From: Undaria pinnatifida
Taxonomy: Eukaryota > Sar > Phaeophyceae > Laminariales > Alariaceae
Reading direction: 5' to 3'
Assembly (NCBI GenBank): GCA_012845835.1
Contig: JABAKD010000011.1
Location: 498,501-562,500 of the forward strand
DNA: 64,000 nucleotides
The notes under the pieces were generated by a model. It did no database searches and had not been told where the DNA came from. It worked only from the letters and a program-made list of their open reading frames with translations. Positions 13,501 to 27,700 of the stretch are shown in pieces. The position numbers and the translations under genes are program-made. Each line of letters begins with the position of its first letter. The stretch's first letter is position 1.

Positions 13501-16500
13501 CAATAGTTGTTCCACCTTCTCAGCTTTAACTTGCGACGCCCCCGGGATCTGATTCCAACAACATCCCGACGGGAACCTTGTGCTACCCTAGTGTCTACCG
13601 GTGCTGTACGACGTGTATCAAATTTATTAAAGATTCTGTTTGCAGCTTGTGCGTACAGTCATTCTGAGCGGCAACGTTATAACTGGTGTCCTGACTAACC
13701 CGGCTCTGGCGCTCATTCCACGAGTCGGAACGTTACTGACCCTTGTGTTCTCGCCCTAACACCAAGACGATGTTTTGTTATGTTTACTTTTTTTGGCTCT
13801 CCGACAATATACCGTAGATGTCTGATGCGACTCTGACATATGTGTATCGAGTATCCTTCCGTAAAGTAGTAGTATCTCTCCTATAAACTTGCCAATCATT
13901 TCGCAACAATCCCTTCCCCACATTTATCTAATCGTTTTAACATAGTAGGCATCGGATTTGGCGAGGTTGATCAATCAAAGCCCTCCTGTTCCTGTCGGGA
14001 GACTGAGCCTTAGTATACTTCTGTACCCTCCGTCGACCACGACATTGGGGTCGGTTTTCAATCCTAATAAACTCCCGCCATCGCAATCAAAACACCCTTT
14101 ACTTTTTCATGCCTACCTAGCATGGCATCGCAATCACGACACCGCTTATTTCGTGTGCCGTTCCCAAAAACGTTCCCGTCTCACCCTCCCCCCGAAAACG
14201 GCAGACGGACATTTTTGTGAACCCAGACTTCGCTGTTTTCATCACCATGAACCCGGGGTACGCCGGTCGATCGGCCCTGCCGGACAACTTGGAGGCGTTG
14301 TTTCGTCCTGTGGCCATGATGGTACCGGACTACACGCTTATCGGCGAGATCATGCTGTTCAGTTTCGGTTACCTGGAGAACAGGAAGTGCGCTCAGAAGA
14401 TGGTCGCGACGTTCCGCCTCTGCTCGGAACAGCTGTCCGCACAGGCAAGGTTTAGGAGTAATCGTGAGAAATAAAGGTCTTGCTTCATCGAGGTGGGAGC
14501 ACTGTCCCAGCACAAATATACAGGTGGTTGCTATTTTTTTCCGTACATCGGCTTCCCTTGAAGGTGGCGACCGATGAATGTCTTGAAGTAAGTGTGCATT
14601 CATTAAGAAACATCGTTCCTTCGCAGAATATTCACGTCCCCATAAAACCCTGGGCAGAACAGGTTGGATATTATGAATACATTCTACACGCGCTATGGCA
14701 AACTTGCAACGCCACAAACTACTCGTTTTCTACAAAAACCGCACGCGATGCGATACGCGACGACGCCTATTGCACGACAACTGTGCGTATCACCATCACT
14801 TATCACGTACTCGTTTTGATCCCCCATACTCATCATACCCTCATCATGCCCTTATCATGATACCCTCATCATGCCCTCATCATGCCCTCATCATGCCCTC
14901 ATCATGCCCTCATCATGCCCTCATCATGCCCTCATCATGATACCCTCATCATGATACCCGGCGACGTTCACCGCGACATCAATTCGCGTGATCCACACTC
15001 GCTCCCACGGCAATTTAATCATCGTAACTTCGTCCTTTGCAACCCGTGCTTATGCGGTAACGTACGCTGCGGCGCCCCCCCCCCTGCATGAGACCCCGGG
15101 TAAGATAGGGGGGGGGGGGGGCATGTTAAGGGGGGCATGTTAAGGGGGGCATGTTAAGGGGGGGGCGTACTCGTTTGTTTTGTTGCTTGCCTTAGTCATT
15201 TGACCATTGACCAAACATCCCCTTCGAGACGGAGAAGGGTACGATAGGGAGGTCCCTTTTGTCTCTTTGGGGGCCCTTTTTTTGGCGGTGGTTCGGGGTC
15301 GCGCGCGCGAGTACTCCCTTGTTCCTTTGCGGTGATGAGCTTGGCGTCGTTTTAATAGTTTCATTTTGCGATATGAACCCGCCATGAAGTGGTAACTTTA
15401 CGCCGCGCCACGGAAAGAAAATCCATGTCAACAAGTCGTTTGGTCCGTAAGATACAGAGCTGCTCGAGAAAAATGGGGTATATGATAACATCATCATGGC
15501 ATCATCATGGCATCGTCATAGCATCGTCATAGCACCATGATCATAAAATCGTCGTAGCATCATCATGACATCATCATCATAACATAATCATAACACCATC
15601 ATCATAGCATCATCACCATAACATCATCATAACATCATCATAACATCATCATAACACCATCATCACAACATCACCATAACATCATCATAACATCATCATA
15701 ATACCGTCATCATAACACCGTCATAACGTCATCATAACACCATGATCATACTATCGCCGTCGTAACATCTCCCCTATCTATGATATCTATGATATCTTGT
15801 GATATCTATGATATCTATGATATCATAAATATCTATGATATCTATGATATTCTAGATATCTGTGATATCTATGATATCTATGACAACGATGATATCTATG
15901 ATATCGTCATCACTTACTCAGTCTCAAGCCGAGCTCAGCCGGTACAACCAGTGCAGGACACACATACCAATCAGAAACAGGGCAATAAGAAAGCCAGGTG
16001 GACATTTACAAGATTACATCAAATCCGGGAGGCGTTATGATACTGATGTTATTAGTAGTGTAGAACACACCCTCTTCCAATGGGAAACCCACCCTGGGTC
16101 AGTGTTTATGTTTCTTGTTTGGTGCCCTGTACCGTGTGATGCGTGACCATGCTCACTGCAACATAATGCGTGCGACTTTGTACGAAATAAGGATCCCAAC
16201 CATAAATCCGTCATACGAGCCGTTAATAACGTTTTCTCCGCAGCTGGAAACTTAGAAAGCACCAGCCCGGAAACCGTAGAGCAACGTCATCGTCATCACT
16301 TCCTCGTCTTCAACCCGTGCTCATTGCGTTAATCACTACCTTCGGCAAAAATCAGGATCACTATGACTACGGCATGCGAGCCGTCAAGACCGTCATCTCC
16401 GCTGCTGGTAACCTAAAAAGAGCCAGTCCGGAGGAGAACGAGGAGGCGTTACTTCTCAGGGCGCTGCAGGTCCGTTGTGTACCGCCAATTTGACCTTTTG

Positions 16501-19500
16501 ACCGTTTACCCGGAGGAAGTTCCAAAAACGTCTTGATTTTAGCGTTAATTGATCCCCAGAAAAAATCACCCCAACAATTCGTAAAAAAAGCAACACAAGT
16601 AATTGTTGCCGTCTCCTAGAAAAGCTCAACTATTTTTGTTTTTTGCGGCTTTGTTTGGTTTTTCCTCTCGGGCCCGCCAGCGTATAGCTTAGCTTTGCTG
16701 CGTCAACAGAGAATGCTGCAAAATAATAACTATTCCAATACCGTCTCTCAACGAAGTATTTCATTTTTTCACACCCTAGCCTCATCATTCAACGGGTATC
16801 TATGTCGACCTTCGGTCTGCCGTGCCTCCTCCTCCGCACCGACACCGCGCGCGCAGGACGTAAACGTGCCCAAGTTTTTGGCGCACGATCTGCCCCTCTT
16901 CGGCGGCATCTTAAGCGATCTCTTCCCTGGTATCGAGCGGCCCGCCTTCGACTACGGCCCTTTGCTAAGCTCGCTCAAGTTGGCCGTGCAGAACCAGGGG
17001 CTTCAGCCGGTGAGACTTGCTTTTTGGTGAATCGACAGCGGTTTTTCACTTTAGTGCGTGCTGCGGGAGGGGTATGCTAACACCTTTTGTACCTTTTGTG
17101 CCTTTTGTACCTTTTTTTGTTCGTTGTACCTTTTTGTACCATTTTGTACCTGCTTAACCATTCTCGAATACAGTTGAGTCGCGTTTAATGTGTTTGGCCA
17201 GTAATGAGAGGAATGTGTTTGGCCAATAATGCGCGAAACAGAATCTAAAGCTCATGTGGCGAAAACTTATGTTACTGGCAACTTCTCTTCAGGTTCCCAT
17301 CTTCCTCACAAAGGCGATCGAGCTGTACGAGATGATCTGCGTGCGACATGGCCTCATGGTGGTGGGGCCTACGGGAGGGGGCAAGAGCATGAATATCGCC
17401 GTCCTCAAAGAGGCCCTGACCAACCTGAAGGTAGAACAGCTGGGTTGTGTTTTAAACAGTATACAGGGGTAAAAAGAAGTAGACAATAGAGGGGAGTCAG
17501 ACTTCGTGCATGCAGCAGTAGTAGGTTTCTTTTTGTTTTCGAGGTCTTCTTCTTTCGGGCAAGCTATGGGTGGTCAACGTTCAGTCTGATACTGCACACT
17601 TTCGGATCTGGCAAGCATAATAAACTCTAAACGAAGTATCTGTATGTGAGGATAACATTTGGTTAACCAATACCTAATTTCGAGATTCGGTGAAACGGTT
17701 TCATGGAGATGGCAAGATGGGGGCCTACCCGGCGGCGGCTAAACTTAAATATCGCCGCCCTCAAAGAAACCCTCACCTCTCTCAAGGCAAAACGCACTTA
17801 GGGTTGAGTGTTTTAGACTATATTGGGGGTACTAACTACTGGATTATTTCAATACCGGTCATAGGATAAGGATTGGCTAATATGTTAACTGCAAGATTCG
17901 GGGAGACGATACGATGGTGGCCGAACCTACCGGGAGGGGGGGCGGCGAGAGCAAGAATACCACCGTCCTCAAGCAAAGACCTCACGGACCTCAAGTCAAA
18001 AAAACACTTTCCTGCTGGTGTGATTGTAGCTGTTGCTTTCTTTCCGACTGGCCCTTTCAAGAAGACAGGGCGTTAATAGTTTGTACAAGCAACGTTCCGA
18101 AAGAGGTTGCTCACTTTTTGTTGCGGCTCCCTAGCTGGCCCTAAAACACTTTCCAATGACGGCGTGCTAGGATAGCGGCAGCACGTTTTTCGCTAAAACA
18201 TTTTCTGAATGGCGGGACTTCATTAACGCCTTCGCTACCGGAAACCCTTTTTTTCACAAATCTACTTGAAGTTAGTATGGGGAGGGATTTGGGGGCTGTA
18301 TAGATAGGTCTTACCCCAAAATGGTCGGAAAAATAAAAGGTCATTTTTTATGCTTTGTTCATCGGATTGCACATTTCGTTTTTCTCTCAATGTTTTGGGG
18401 GAGGTGGGGTATGGAGCTTCTTGAGAAACCGCCCTCGAAAGGAAAATGGTGATTGAAACCTTTCCCTCTGCCTTCAACGGCTCATGCCAGAGAACTGCTG
18501 TAGTACTCGTGGTACTCAAGTAGGGCTAGCACTTTCCTTCGCGAACGTCAAACATGACCTTTCTCGGGGCAAGAACGTGACCTCTTGTGTTACAAACAAT
18601 CCCGGCAGTAAACACGCGCTGAACGTATTTCATCTTCAAGAGGGCGCCAAAATCTAAAACACGCCGAGAATTTCTTTCCAGGACCATGGCGGTCGTCCTT
18701 AAGCACATGCGGTGGAGCCATTGTTTTATCACGTTGGGAACGCTAATAGGAGCTAAAGCGACAGACGATGCTATTCACAATTCATAGTGTTCCGATAAAC
18801 TAAGACACGGGGACGGGTTAATGCACATTGAGCAGCTAAAAAACATCAAATATCATTGGAGTACAAGTTTAGTGTTTCAAAGTAATTGATAGCGTATACA
18901 AGGTCCTCCTTCGAGATGTGGTTGGCTTCATGTCCTGGGGATGTTGAAAGCAGAAAAAGGAGGACGGGGGAGGGACGAGAAACAAAATAGCCACCCGGCA
19001 CGTAACCCGGCAAAAAGCAATACCGGCAAGCGCAGGCGATCGCATAGCTTAGTACACATACCTAACATAGGCCTTGGGGCTGTTCCTCTGCTTTCACCTT
19101 CGTTTCTTCCCGAAAAAACAGCTTTTCAGATAAGGCCTAGAGCTCCTTAGGCGACGAGCTTCAAAACCATTAGGGGCACCCGCTACCATACATCTGAGTT
19201 CTCTCAGAGCATGTAGAGTCGGACGAACCACCTTCTAACATCAACCCTATTTTTTTCCCCTTCTCCGTAAAAAAAAAACGCGAATGTCAAATGTTAAACC
19301 TTTTTTTTTGTTTTCAGCGGTTGGGAGTGGAGGGCGAGCGTTACGAGAAGGTGGACACCTTTCATCTCAACCCTAAGTCCATCACCATGGGCCAGCTGTA
19401 CGGAGAGTTCGACGACAACACACACGAGTGGCAGGTGATACGACTGGCTGCATATTGTCGGACCCCTACAAGGACGCAACGGTCTTGTTTTTGGTTTTTC

Positions 19501-21754
19501 ATTATTTAAGCTCACCGCGCTTCCCACTAGGCCTATCATTATTTATCGATAGTACAGCGGGGCGCAAGGCTATCATCTGTTGGCAGCGGGTTCCTCGCGA
19601 GGCTTCGGGGGTCCGACCCGTGCTGTGTTGTCAACAGGCGCCTCTGCCCTCACCTTTTCTCGGTGGACCCATGCTTCGACTTGTCCATCACAAAAATTGT
19701 TCGTGGCGGGGTTCCAGAAAGTGACGAGCTACTCAACAAATCGGTACAGGGGTGCAATCATTTTTTTTTCTGTGGTTCCTGATCTGAAGAGCTCTACACA
19801 ATTTGTTTAGAACAAGGGCCTGAATTTGAGAACTAAGCAAGTGAACAAACCTCCATGGCCTAGGTAGGTGTACAAAAAAAAAAACGTTAGAAGAGCAAAA
19901 AAAAATATAATATTACGACGATATTGGGTTAAGTATCCCCGTCATTCAGACAGTAGTTTAGCCAAAAAACGGTATACCGTATATCTCTACCGTAGCACGT
20001 GTCGTCTTACCAGAATATTCTCGAGGGTCGGTGTCGGTATGATCCATTCTAAGCAACGCCTGGAGGCACATGTCTAATCTTGAGGTACCAAGGTGCAGAG
20101 TGGTCCAAGATGCAGTCGTGCCCACACTTCAGCACGTTCTTCACTCCATATTGTCATTTCGACCCCTGAAAATAGGTGTCTGTCCATCCTCGTGCGATTT
20201 TAGAGTGACGGAAGCGTCATGAAACGCTGATCGCTCCTGCCCCCCACCCGACCCCCGACCCCACATCTGTTGCGACCTTATATCCCCCACCCCCTGCCTG
20301 GTCGGTGAAAATCCGACGTGGTCCGTCCCGGCGTTGCATGTAGGCAAACGGTCCTGCGCACTGTGGCCATGGATGATATGATGGTCACCGCCCCCCCCGT
20401 TTCCCCACACTTCGTTGCGACCTTTTCCTTACCCATCCCCTCCTCCTTTTCCCACATCCCGTTGAAACCTTTCCTGCAAGATGAAAGTACTGGCCGACAA
20501 TACCCCCCCCCTCCCCTCCCCTCCCAATCCCCCGTAATCCGTTGCACAATCTTTCGCAGGATGGAGTGCTAGCCGACCTTGTCCGCTCCTGTGCACGAAA
20601 GGAAGTGCCGGATCTCCAGTGGGTGATATTTGACGGTCCTGTGGATGCTATTTGGATCGAGAACATGAACACCGTTCTGGACGACAACAAGAAGGTACCT
20701 GGCAGTTATTCGTCGTCAAACGGGCTGTCCGTTGTGCATTATTTTTTTCACGCTACGACAGAGGTGTGCACACACCATTTTTTTTTTTTCTGGGCATTTT
20801 CCTCGCTTGAGGATATCTATACACAAATCACTCTCACCCTCACCCTCACCCTCAAGCTGACTTGACTATGATAACATACAACATTGAAAGACTAGTATAA
20901 CGGCATATATGTCAACAGGTTTTAAATCAAACAAGAAAAGCAAAAAAAATGAAAAATGAAACTCCAGCGATATTGTGGTGAGGGAATCCAGGAATTCAGA
21001 TAATATTGTTGCAAAAAGCGCTACCTCCACCGTATCAGGCATCCCTACCGCAGGTCCAAGTTATGTGAAAAACATTTGCATAAGCGATACGGAACAGTGT
21101 ACCGCGATCACCACACGAAAATGGCGCCGTTCCCCTCTGTACTGTAACTGCGGTGTGCATGTACCTGGTAGGTTTTTCAGTTTTTTTTCCAGCTCACCCC
21201 GTAAAAAGCGTTACCCTCAGGTTTCGACATTTTGGACGACAAGTCGTGGATGTACTAGGTTAACCCTAGAAGCGCGCTGCGATAGAGGTGCACCACTTTT
21301 TTTTCGGCGATTTCATCAATTTGGGAGCTGAAGACCTCTGCCAAAAACGGATGTACATAAAAATAAACCTGATTTATCGCGGATGAAAAATCTCATAGCC
21401 TAGGTACACCACGAAAACCATACACAATAAACGTGTTTTTTTGTCCGACGTCATTTAGAAACCATTTGTTTTTCACACGAAAGCTGCTATTAATACCTCC
21501 GTCGTAGCACGCGTCTAAAAAAGAGGGCCTTTTAATCCTGGTTTGTTGTGAACACGGGGCTATATTTCAGGGGAATAAGCTAATATGATAACCCCTTAAT
21601 GATGATCATCATCCTCATCATCATCATCCTCATCATCATCATCCTCATCATCATCATCCTCATCATCATCATCCATCATCATCCATTATCATCATCATCA
21701 TCCATCATCATCATCATCCATCATCATCATCATCCATCATCACCATCATCATCC

Positions 21755-21786
<32 letters not shown>

Positions 21787-24700
21787 CCCTCATCATCAGC
21801 ATCCATCATCCATCACCCATCATCGTCCCTAGCAAAGGACGTTCCAGTTTGGCGCGGTGTAGGCATGTTAAACGAGATGTCATAGGTCTCTTCCCGCTGG
21901 TATATACGCCCCTAGCGAAGTCAGCTGGGCGCGGTCTCGTAGAAACCGAAATGTAGACAAAATATTAAAATGAAGCAAAACTACAGCTCTAACACTGGTC
22001 TGCAACAATCTGTTAGTCCTGACGGATAAAATGGACAAGGCCCGCCGCCACGATCATGATCTTCAAGCAATTCGCATTCAAATTGTCCTCGCTAATGGTG
22101 TGACGTTTTCCCCCGCAGTTCCTCTTAACCCCCGGAGAAAAATGTCGCTATGCGCTCACGACGACTAAATTCGAACGGGGGGACATCGCCGTAGCCTTGA
22201 AAAAAGCGTTGGCTGAAGCTATCGTTAAATATCCTGCATTTAAAGTTTCCCCCGCGTCGATGATAAGGCTTCTCCCCAAGCACAAAACCATGGATCCATG
22301 AAGAAAATTATCACTATTTCTACCACAATGTAATATGTTTGTCTCGGATTCAAGCTTTTACCTCGTTGACGATGACGTTTTTCCTCGCAGTTTGAGGTGA
22401 CAATCCCAAAGCAATACGACGGAAACAAATCCTCACCTTTCTACTCTACTATTCTTTGTTTACACGCATTCAAGTTTCCCTCTCGGCGACGATAACTATG
22501 TCCCCTCTTTAGCTGTGCTCAACCTCCCGAGAAATCATGTCGCTGTCCGAGCGCATGACTATGACGTTCGAGTCAGATTACCTCATTGTAGCGTAGCGGA
22601 AAACGCTGCGCTCAAGCTATCGTTAATTATCCAACATTTTATATCACGCGCTAACATACCCAATTCGTTCTCCTCCTCGACTATAACGTTCTCTCCCGCA
22701 GCTATGCTTAACTTCCGGCGAAATCATGTCGCTGTCCGAGCCCATGACCATGATTTTCGAGCCGGAGGACCTCGCCGTAGCCTCGCCCGCCACGGTGTCG
22801 CGATGCGGCATGATCTACATGGAGCCCAAGAGCCTCGGGTTTGATCCCCTCGTGCAATCCTGGCTAGCGCAGTTGCCTGAAGTTATTGGGGCGAAAGAGA
22901 GGTGAGGAGCGGTGAGGCAAGGGGTTAACAGTGGGGGGGCACCGAGGCTACGGTATATCAGGGACCAAGGCTGTGGTATTGCAGTATCATACCGCCATTC
23001 ATACCTTACTTACACATGGACTAGAAATATTTTACCTCGTGGAAGTTTTGTTCGCGCCTCGTACCTTACCAAACAAAAGTGGAACAAAACTACGGGACAG
23101 ATGAACAGCACAGGAACAACATCCCATTGCGGAACAGGGAGGCCACTCGCACGAGTGGCCCCAAGTCAATGCAACAACCGGACCCAAACGTGGTCCCCTC
23201 TCCGTATCCTTGGTACAGGCGTTAGTACTGTCCGTGGAACACATTATCTTGACACAATACAGGCGAAATACAGGTGAACCGACAACTATGGAGCAGCACA
23301 GTATCAGGACCCATAACATACACAAAATCTGTGTGTATATATATTGTTTCCCTCTCGCTTTTTTTTTCCGAAGCATGTTTTGTCCTGATGATTACTACGT
23401 CGTCTCGTATCAGCACAAACTATGGAAAAAAAAGCAAATCTTTCATTTTACACCTACTGCTGGAAACTCCGGACGGTTTAATTTCATGTCAAGGAATAGA
23501 GCTAATCAGTACCGACGGCGCTTCACGATCTGATGCTTAATATCATGGCAAAGGTCGTTCTGGACTAGCCGTTCATGGTATTTCGGCTGAAAACACGACT
23601 TCTACAAACTACGGGATAGACGATCGACCGTCCTATTATTGATCGGATTGATGTTTCCAAAACCCAAGAAATAATACGTACGTCCGAATATTGCTGGTAC
23701 GTACCTTTGGAGATGTCCGAATATAGGCCAGTCCGGCAATAACTATACTTTCGACGCGAATAATTCTTGAAAAATGTACGAAATTCCAAGGTCTTAAAGA
23801 GGGCATGATGAACAAATATCCCCGGGTCAATAGATGGATGTTTAAATCCTTTCTTTGGTTTACCTGTATGGTGATTCGATAATAAGCGAGTCTTAGGGCT
23901 TAGGATAGCAGTACTGCATGGCCTCGATTCCATGTCGACCTTTTCTATGACGCGTGCTACGCTAGAGGTCACCAACCATTGCTTTTTCTGAGGTTCCTCA
24001 ATTTGGGAGCTTAAGACCTCTCCCGAAAACTAATTTAGAGAAAAACAAAAGCTGTTACCGGATGAAAAATCCCATCGAGCTACACAGCGAGAAAGTCATG
24101 AGCGACCGCTGTCCAGTTGTAAACAACAGCTCTGTCTGTTGGCGTGTTCTATTACTATCAGTCTGCCAGCACCGTCCCGTGCGGTATCCACTTGGTATCC
24201 CCACAAGCACGATCAACCAAACAATGCCAGCTGCTGCTGTCAAAGTAAGCTACGTACGTACTCCGCCAAAAAAACTATGAACCATAACGCCGAATTATCT
24301 CTGGAACAACAAGCAGCATATTATTGCTATATCGGTTCCCGATTCCTACTAATATTTCTCAATTATTTTTTTTTTCCGACGATTGTTGGGTTCAGGAGCC
24401 CCGTCATTCAGAAAAAAAAAAAAAAAAAGTGGTAACTCCACCGTGGCAAGCGTCCTATGTTGGTTTTCATATCAACTTTATATTTTTGTGGGACTGGTAT
24501 GGTATAATACTGTCTCGTTTAATTCCGACAATGCGCGCGGCATGAGCTTCATCATCGAACAGTCACAAAACACGTGCGCGAACGACTTCTGATCATTTAA
24601 GTGTTATTGAGCTCGCACCAAGGTGTGGACCCCGATAAGACAGAAAACACTCTCCTTCATGCTCGTTTTTTTGCGCTCGCTCGTACTTTGTTTGTCCCTT

Positions 24701-27700
24701 GTGTCTCTACCTTGCCACTTTGCACTCGAGGTTGACGCTGTCGCGTTTATTTGACGCGTCCATGCACTCTTTTCTTGACAAGTTGAACTCAAGGATGACA
24801 CGGTCACGCTTGTTTGACGGTTACCTCGCGTCAATGTTGTCGGCGGTTCGACGTTTCAGCGATGTTTAAATATTACGGCTTGTAGTCGAATCTTCCATGC
24901 CTCAGACAAATGACGATCTAGATCATATAGATCATATAGATCATATAATTCACATAGTAGTAGCTAGATCATATAGATCACATATTAATAGATAAATCAT
25001 CTACAGCTCATACATCCTGTATTTGCCCTTATGATATGTTGCGGAGGATCTCTGTATCGAGAGGATAGATCCAACTCTGGAAACAATTGCGAGATCGTAC
25101 AGATAGTACGGCTCCCACCCGGCAACATGAGCTATAGAGCGTGCAGATCTTCTCTGAAAGATCTAGATCCTCAAATGGGGATACATCATGATGCATCGTC
25201 TACCGGTATCTGCCTGACGTGTGCAATCTTCCAAGTGTTGCTTAACTCGCGTCATCAACGTTTGAAGTCCTTTTGCCATAGCCTGAACGTTATTTTTTGT
25301 CTCCCTGGTCATCACAAAACGCACATTTTCGTCTCTCTATGTACGCTTGTATTTGTTTACCTTGTTGTTTGTCCTTGCACGTTTTCTTGCCACCTTCCAA
25401 ACTCGAGGGTGACGCTGTCTCGTCTGTTCGACATGTACGTCGCGTCAATTCTGTCGGCGGTTCGACGGTTCTGCTTCGAGCCTCTGCCATCGGTAAGTCG
25501 AAATACCGGTAATATCTTAAAGCCCAGTAAGTGTGTTTTATTAGCTCCAGAAAGCAAAACAACAAGATCGGCCGTAGGCTGTGGTCACCATCGCGCGTGC
25601 ACTTGTGGCTGTGCGTTTTTTATGAGTGATCAGCTTTTCAATAAGCCATTCTGGCACTCCAGACCTTAATTACTTAAAGAGCGGCCGAAAAAGTGACAAA
25701 ACAAGCAAGGTATGCCATTATACGAGATAGACAGCACTTTTTGTTTTGTTCTGGATGACGGAGTTCTTAACTGACAAAAATCGTCGGAATGCCCATTTTT
25801 TCTTTAACAACAAACAGTTGAAATTATGTTTCAAAACCTAGGCCCCATGCGCCTTTTTTCATCGAGTTACACTCTCCGTTTACTCAAGATATCAAAATAT
25901 CGCTTTACTCGATGAAGTGAGGTATGATATGGAGCTCTCGAAGCAAGAAGGCCAAGGAAAATTATGGTACACCCCTATCCTACCGCACCGTAGCGTATGC
26001 TTACCATACGGTTCCTTATCACCCTGCATCCAACAAGGATGACGCTGCTGTCTCGTCTGCTTCGTCGGCGATTCGACGGTTCTGCTTTTTTTTGCTTCGA
26101 AGGCTGCAGTGAGTTGAATAAACTCTCTGAATCCTGTACAAATGTAATCCCCTTCCAACTGGAAAACCGTTTTCGGGGACAAATCACTTCGAAATTAGTA
26201 TATGATACGACACATAGTGCGGGAGTTGGTGAATTTCAATTAGTTCATACTAATTCAAGACACCTGCGGTATTATGGTTCCGTGTTCGAGGAAGGCAGAA
26301 TCGGGAGCCGATTTTCCGCCGACCGCAATACCCAACGTATGATATCGTCTTCACACGGCTTTCTTTGGTATGACATGGTATGGCATGATATAATAAAAAT
26401 ATAACATAATATCGTATAATATCAAATAATATCATATTTAATATCAAATATCATGTCATATCATAGCATAGCATATCATAGCATATCATATAATATCGTA
26501 TCATATCGTATCATACCATATCATATCATATCATATCATGTGATATGACATCATATGCTATGATATGCCTAACCCTTACCCTATGATATCGTATCATATC
26601 ATATCATATCGTACGATATCATATGACACCATGTGATATCATACGATAGTTTCCAATTTGTTTCAATAACATGGACGGCAGCCAGGTGCAAGGGTTAAAA
26701 GGACATCTTTGATTGATACTGCGAGGAGTTCAGGTCGGTCGGAGGCGTTGTCAAGAAGTGTGCCAAACACTAAAACACTCGTCTATCTTTGTCCTTGGCA
26801 CGCGCCGTTTTTTTTTTCAGGTGGATGGCTGCCTGGTGCAAGGGCTAATGAACATTTTGGACTGCTACTTCGAGGAGTTCAGGCCGTTCGAAGGCGTTGT
26901 CAAAAAGTCCCCGGAGGCGGCAGAAAACCTGAAGAAAAGTATTGAACCTATGTTCATGTTTGCGCTGGTGTGGTCTCTCCTCGCCACGGTCGACCGCAAG
27001 GGGAGGGAATTCCTGGACCATTTCATCCGGTAATGAGCAGTATATCACCGGGGTGTGACGGTATCGTCGAAAATACCACCGGGGTGTGTTATTTTGTCGA
27101 AAGTTTCACAGCGAGCGGTGTGCGAACCTTTAACAGAAAATATCGCCATTCATTGTAGACCGTGAGGCCGAGAGCTCACGGGCCATTTCATCCCCAAAAT
27201 AAAGGGCGAATACGATTGTATATTGGCTGGAGTGCGTAAGAATATCGGGGTATTGACTGGAGTGTTGTTAAAAATATCCTAATATCGTAGTATCGTAATA
27301 TCGCAATATATCGTAGTATCGTAATATCGCAATATATCGTAATATCGAATACATGGTAATGTTGGATTCGTGCGGCGATAGCGAAAACACATTCATTCTG
27401 ACGATTTTTCGACGCTCCTTATCCCAAAATTCGTCGGCAAAAAAAAAGAAAATGGCATTCCTTGACCACGGGTTCGTTCATTGCAAAGGCAATTTCAGTT
27501 TAATAAAACACAATCAGTTTTTTTGGTGAGGTGTGGAGCTCTTCAAGCAACCACCCTCGGAAGGAAAAATGAATGGTGCATCGCTATCGTGGCGTGTGTC
27601 GTTGACTGGATGGAGTGCACGGGTATTAAACAAGCTCAGATATCGCTATGATACGCAGTATGATCATCGTTATTTTTTCAATTTTGTTAGCTGAAAACCT

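Noticed and set aside
18526..18732. Minus-strand 68-codon frame in intron 13
   Set aside because: Reasonable composition but no recognised similarity, no context and short; not enough to call.
21599..21832. Poly-Ile/His open frame
   Set aside because: Trinucleotide ATC array.
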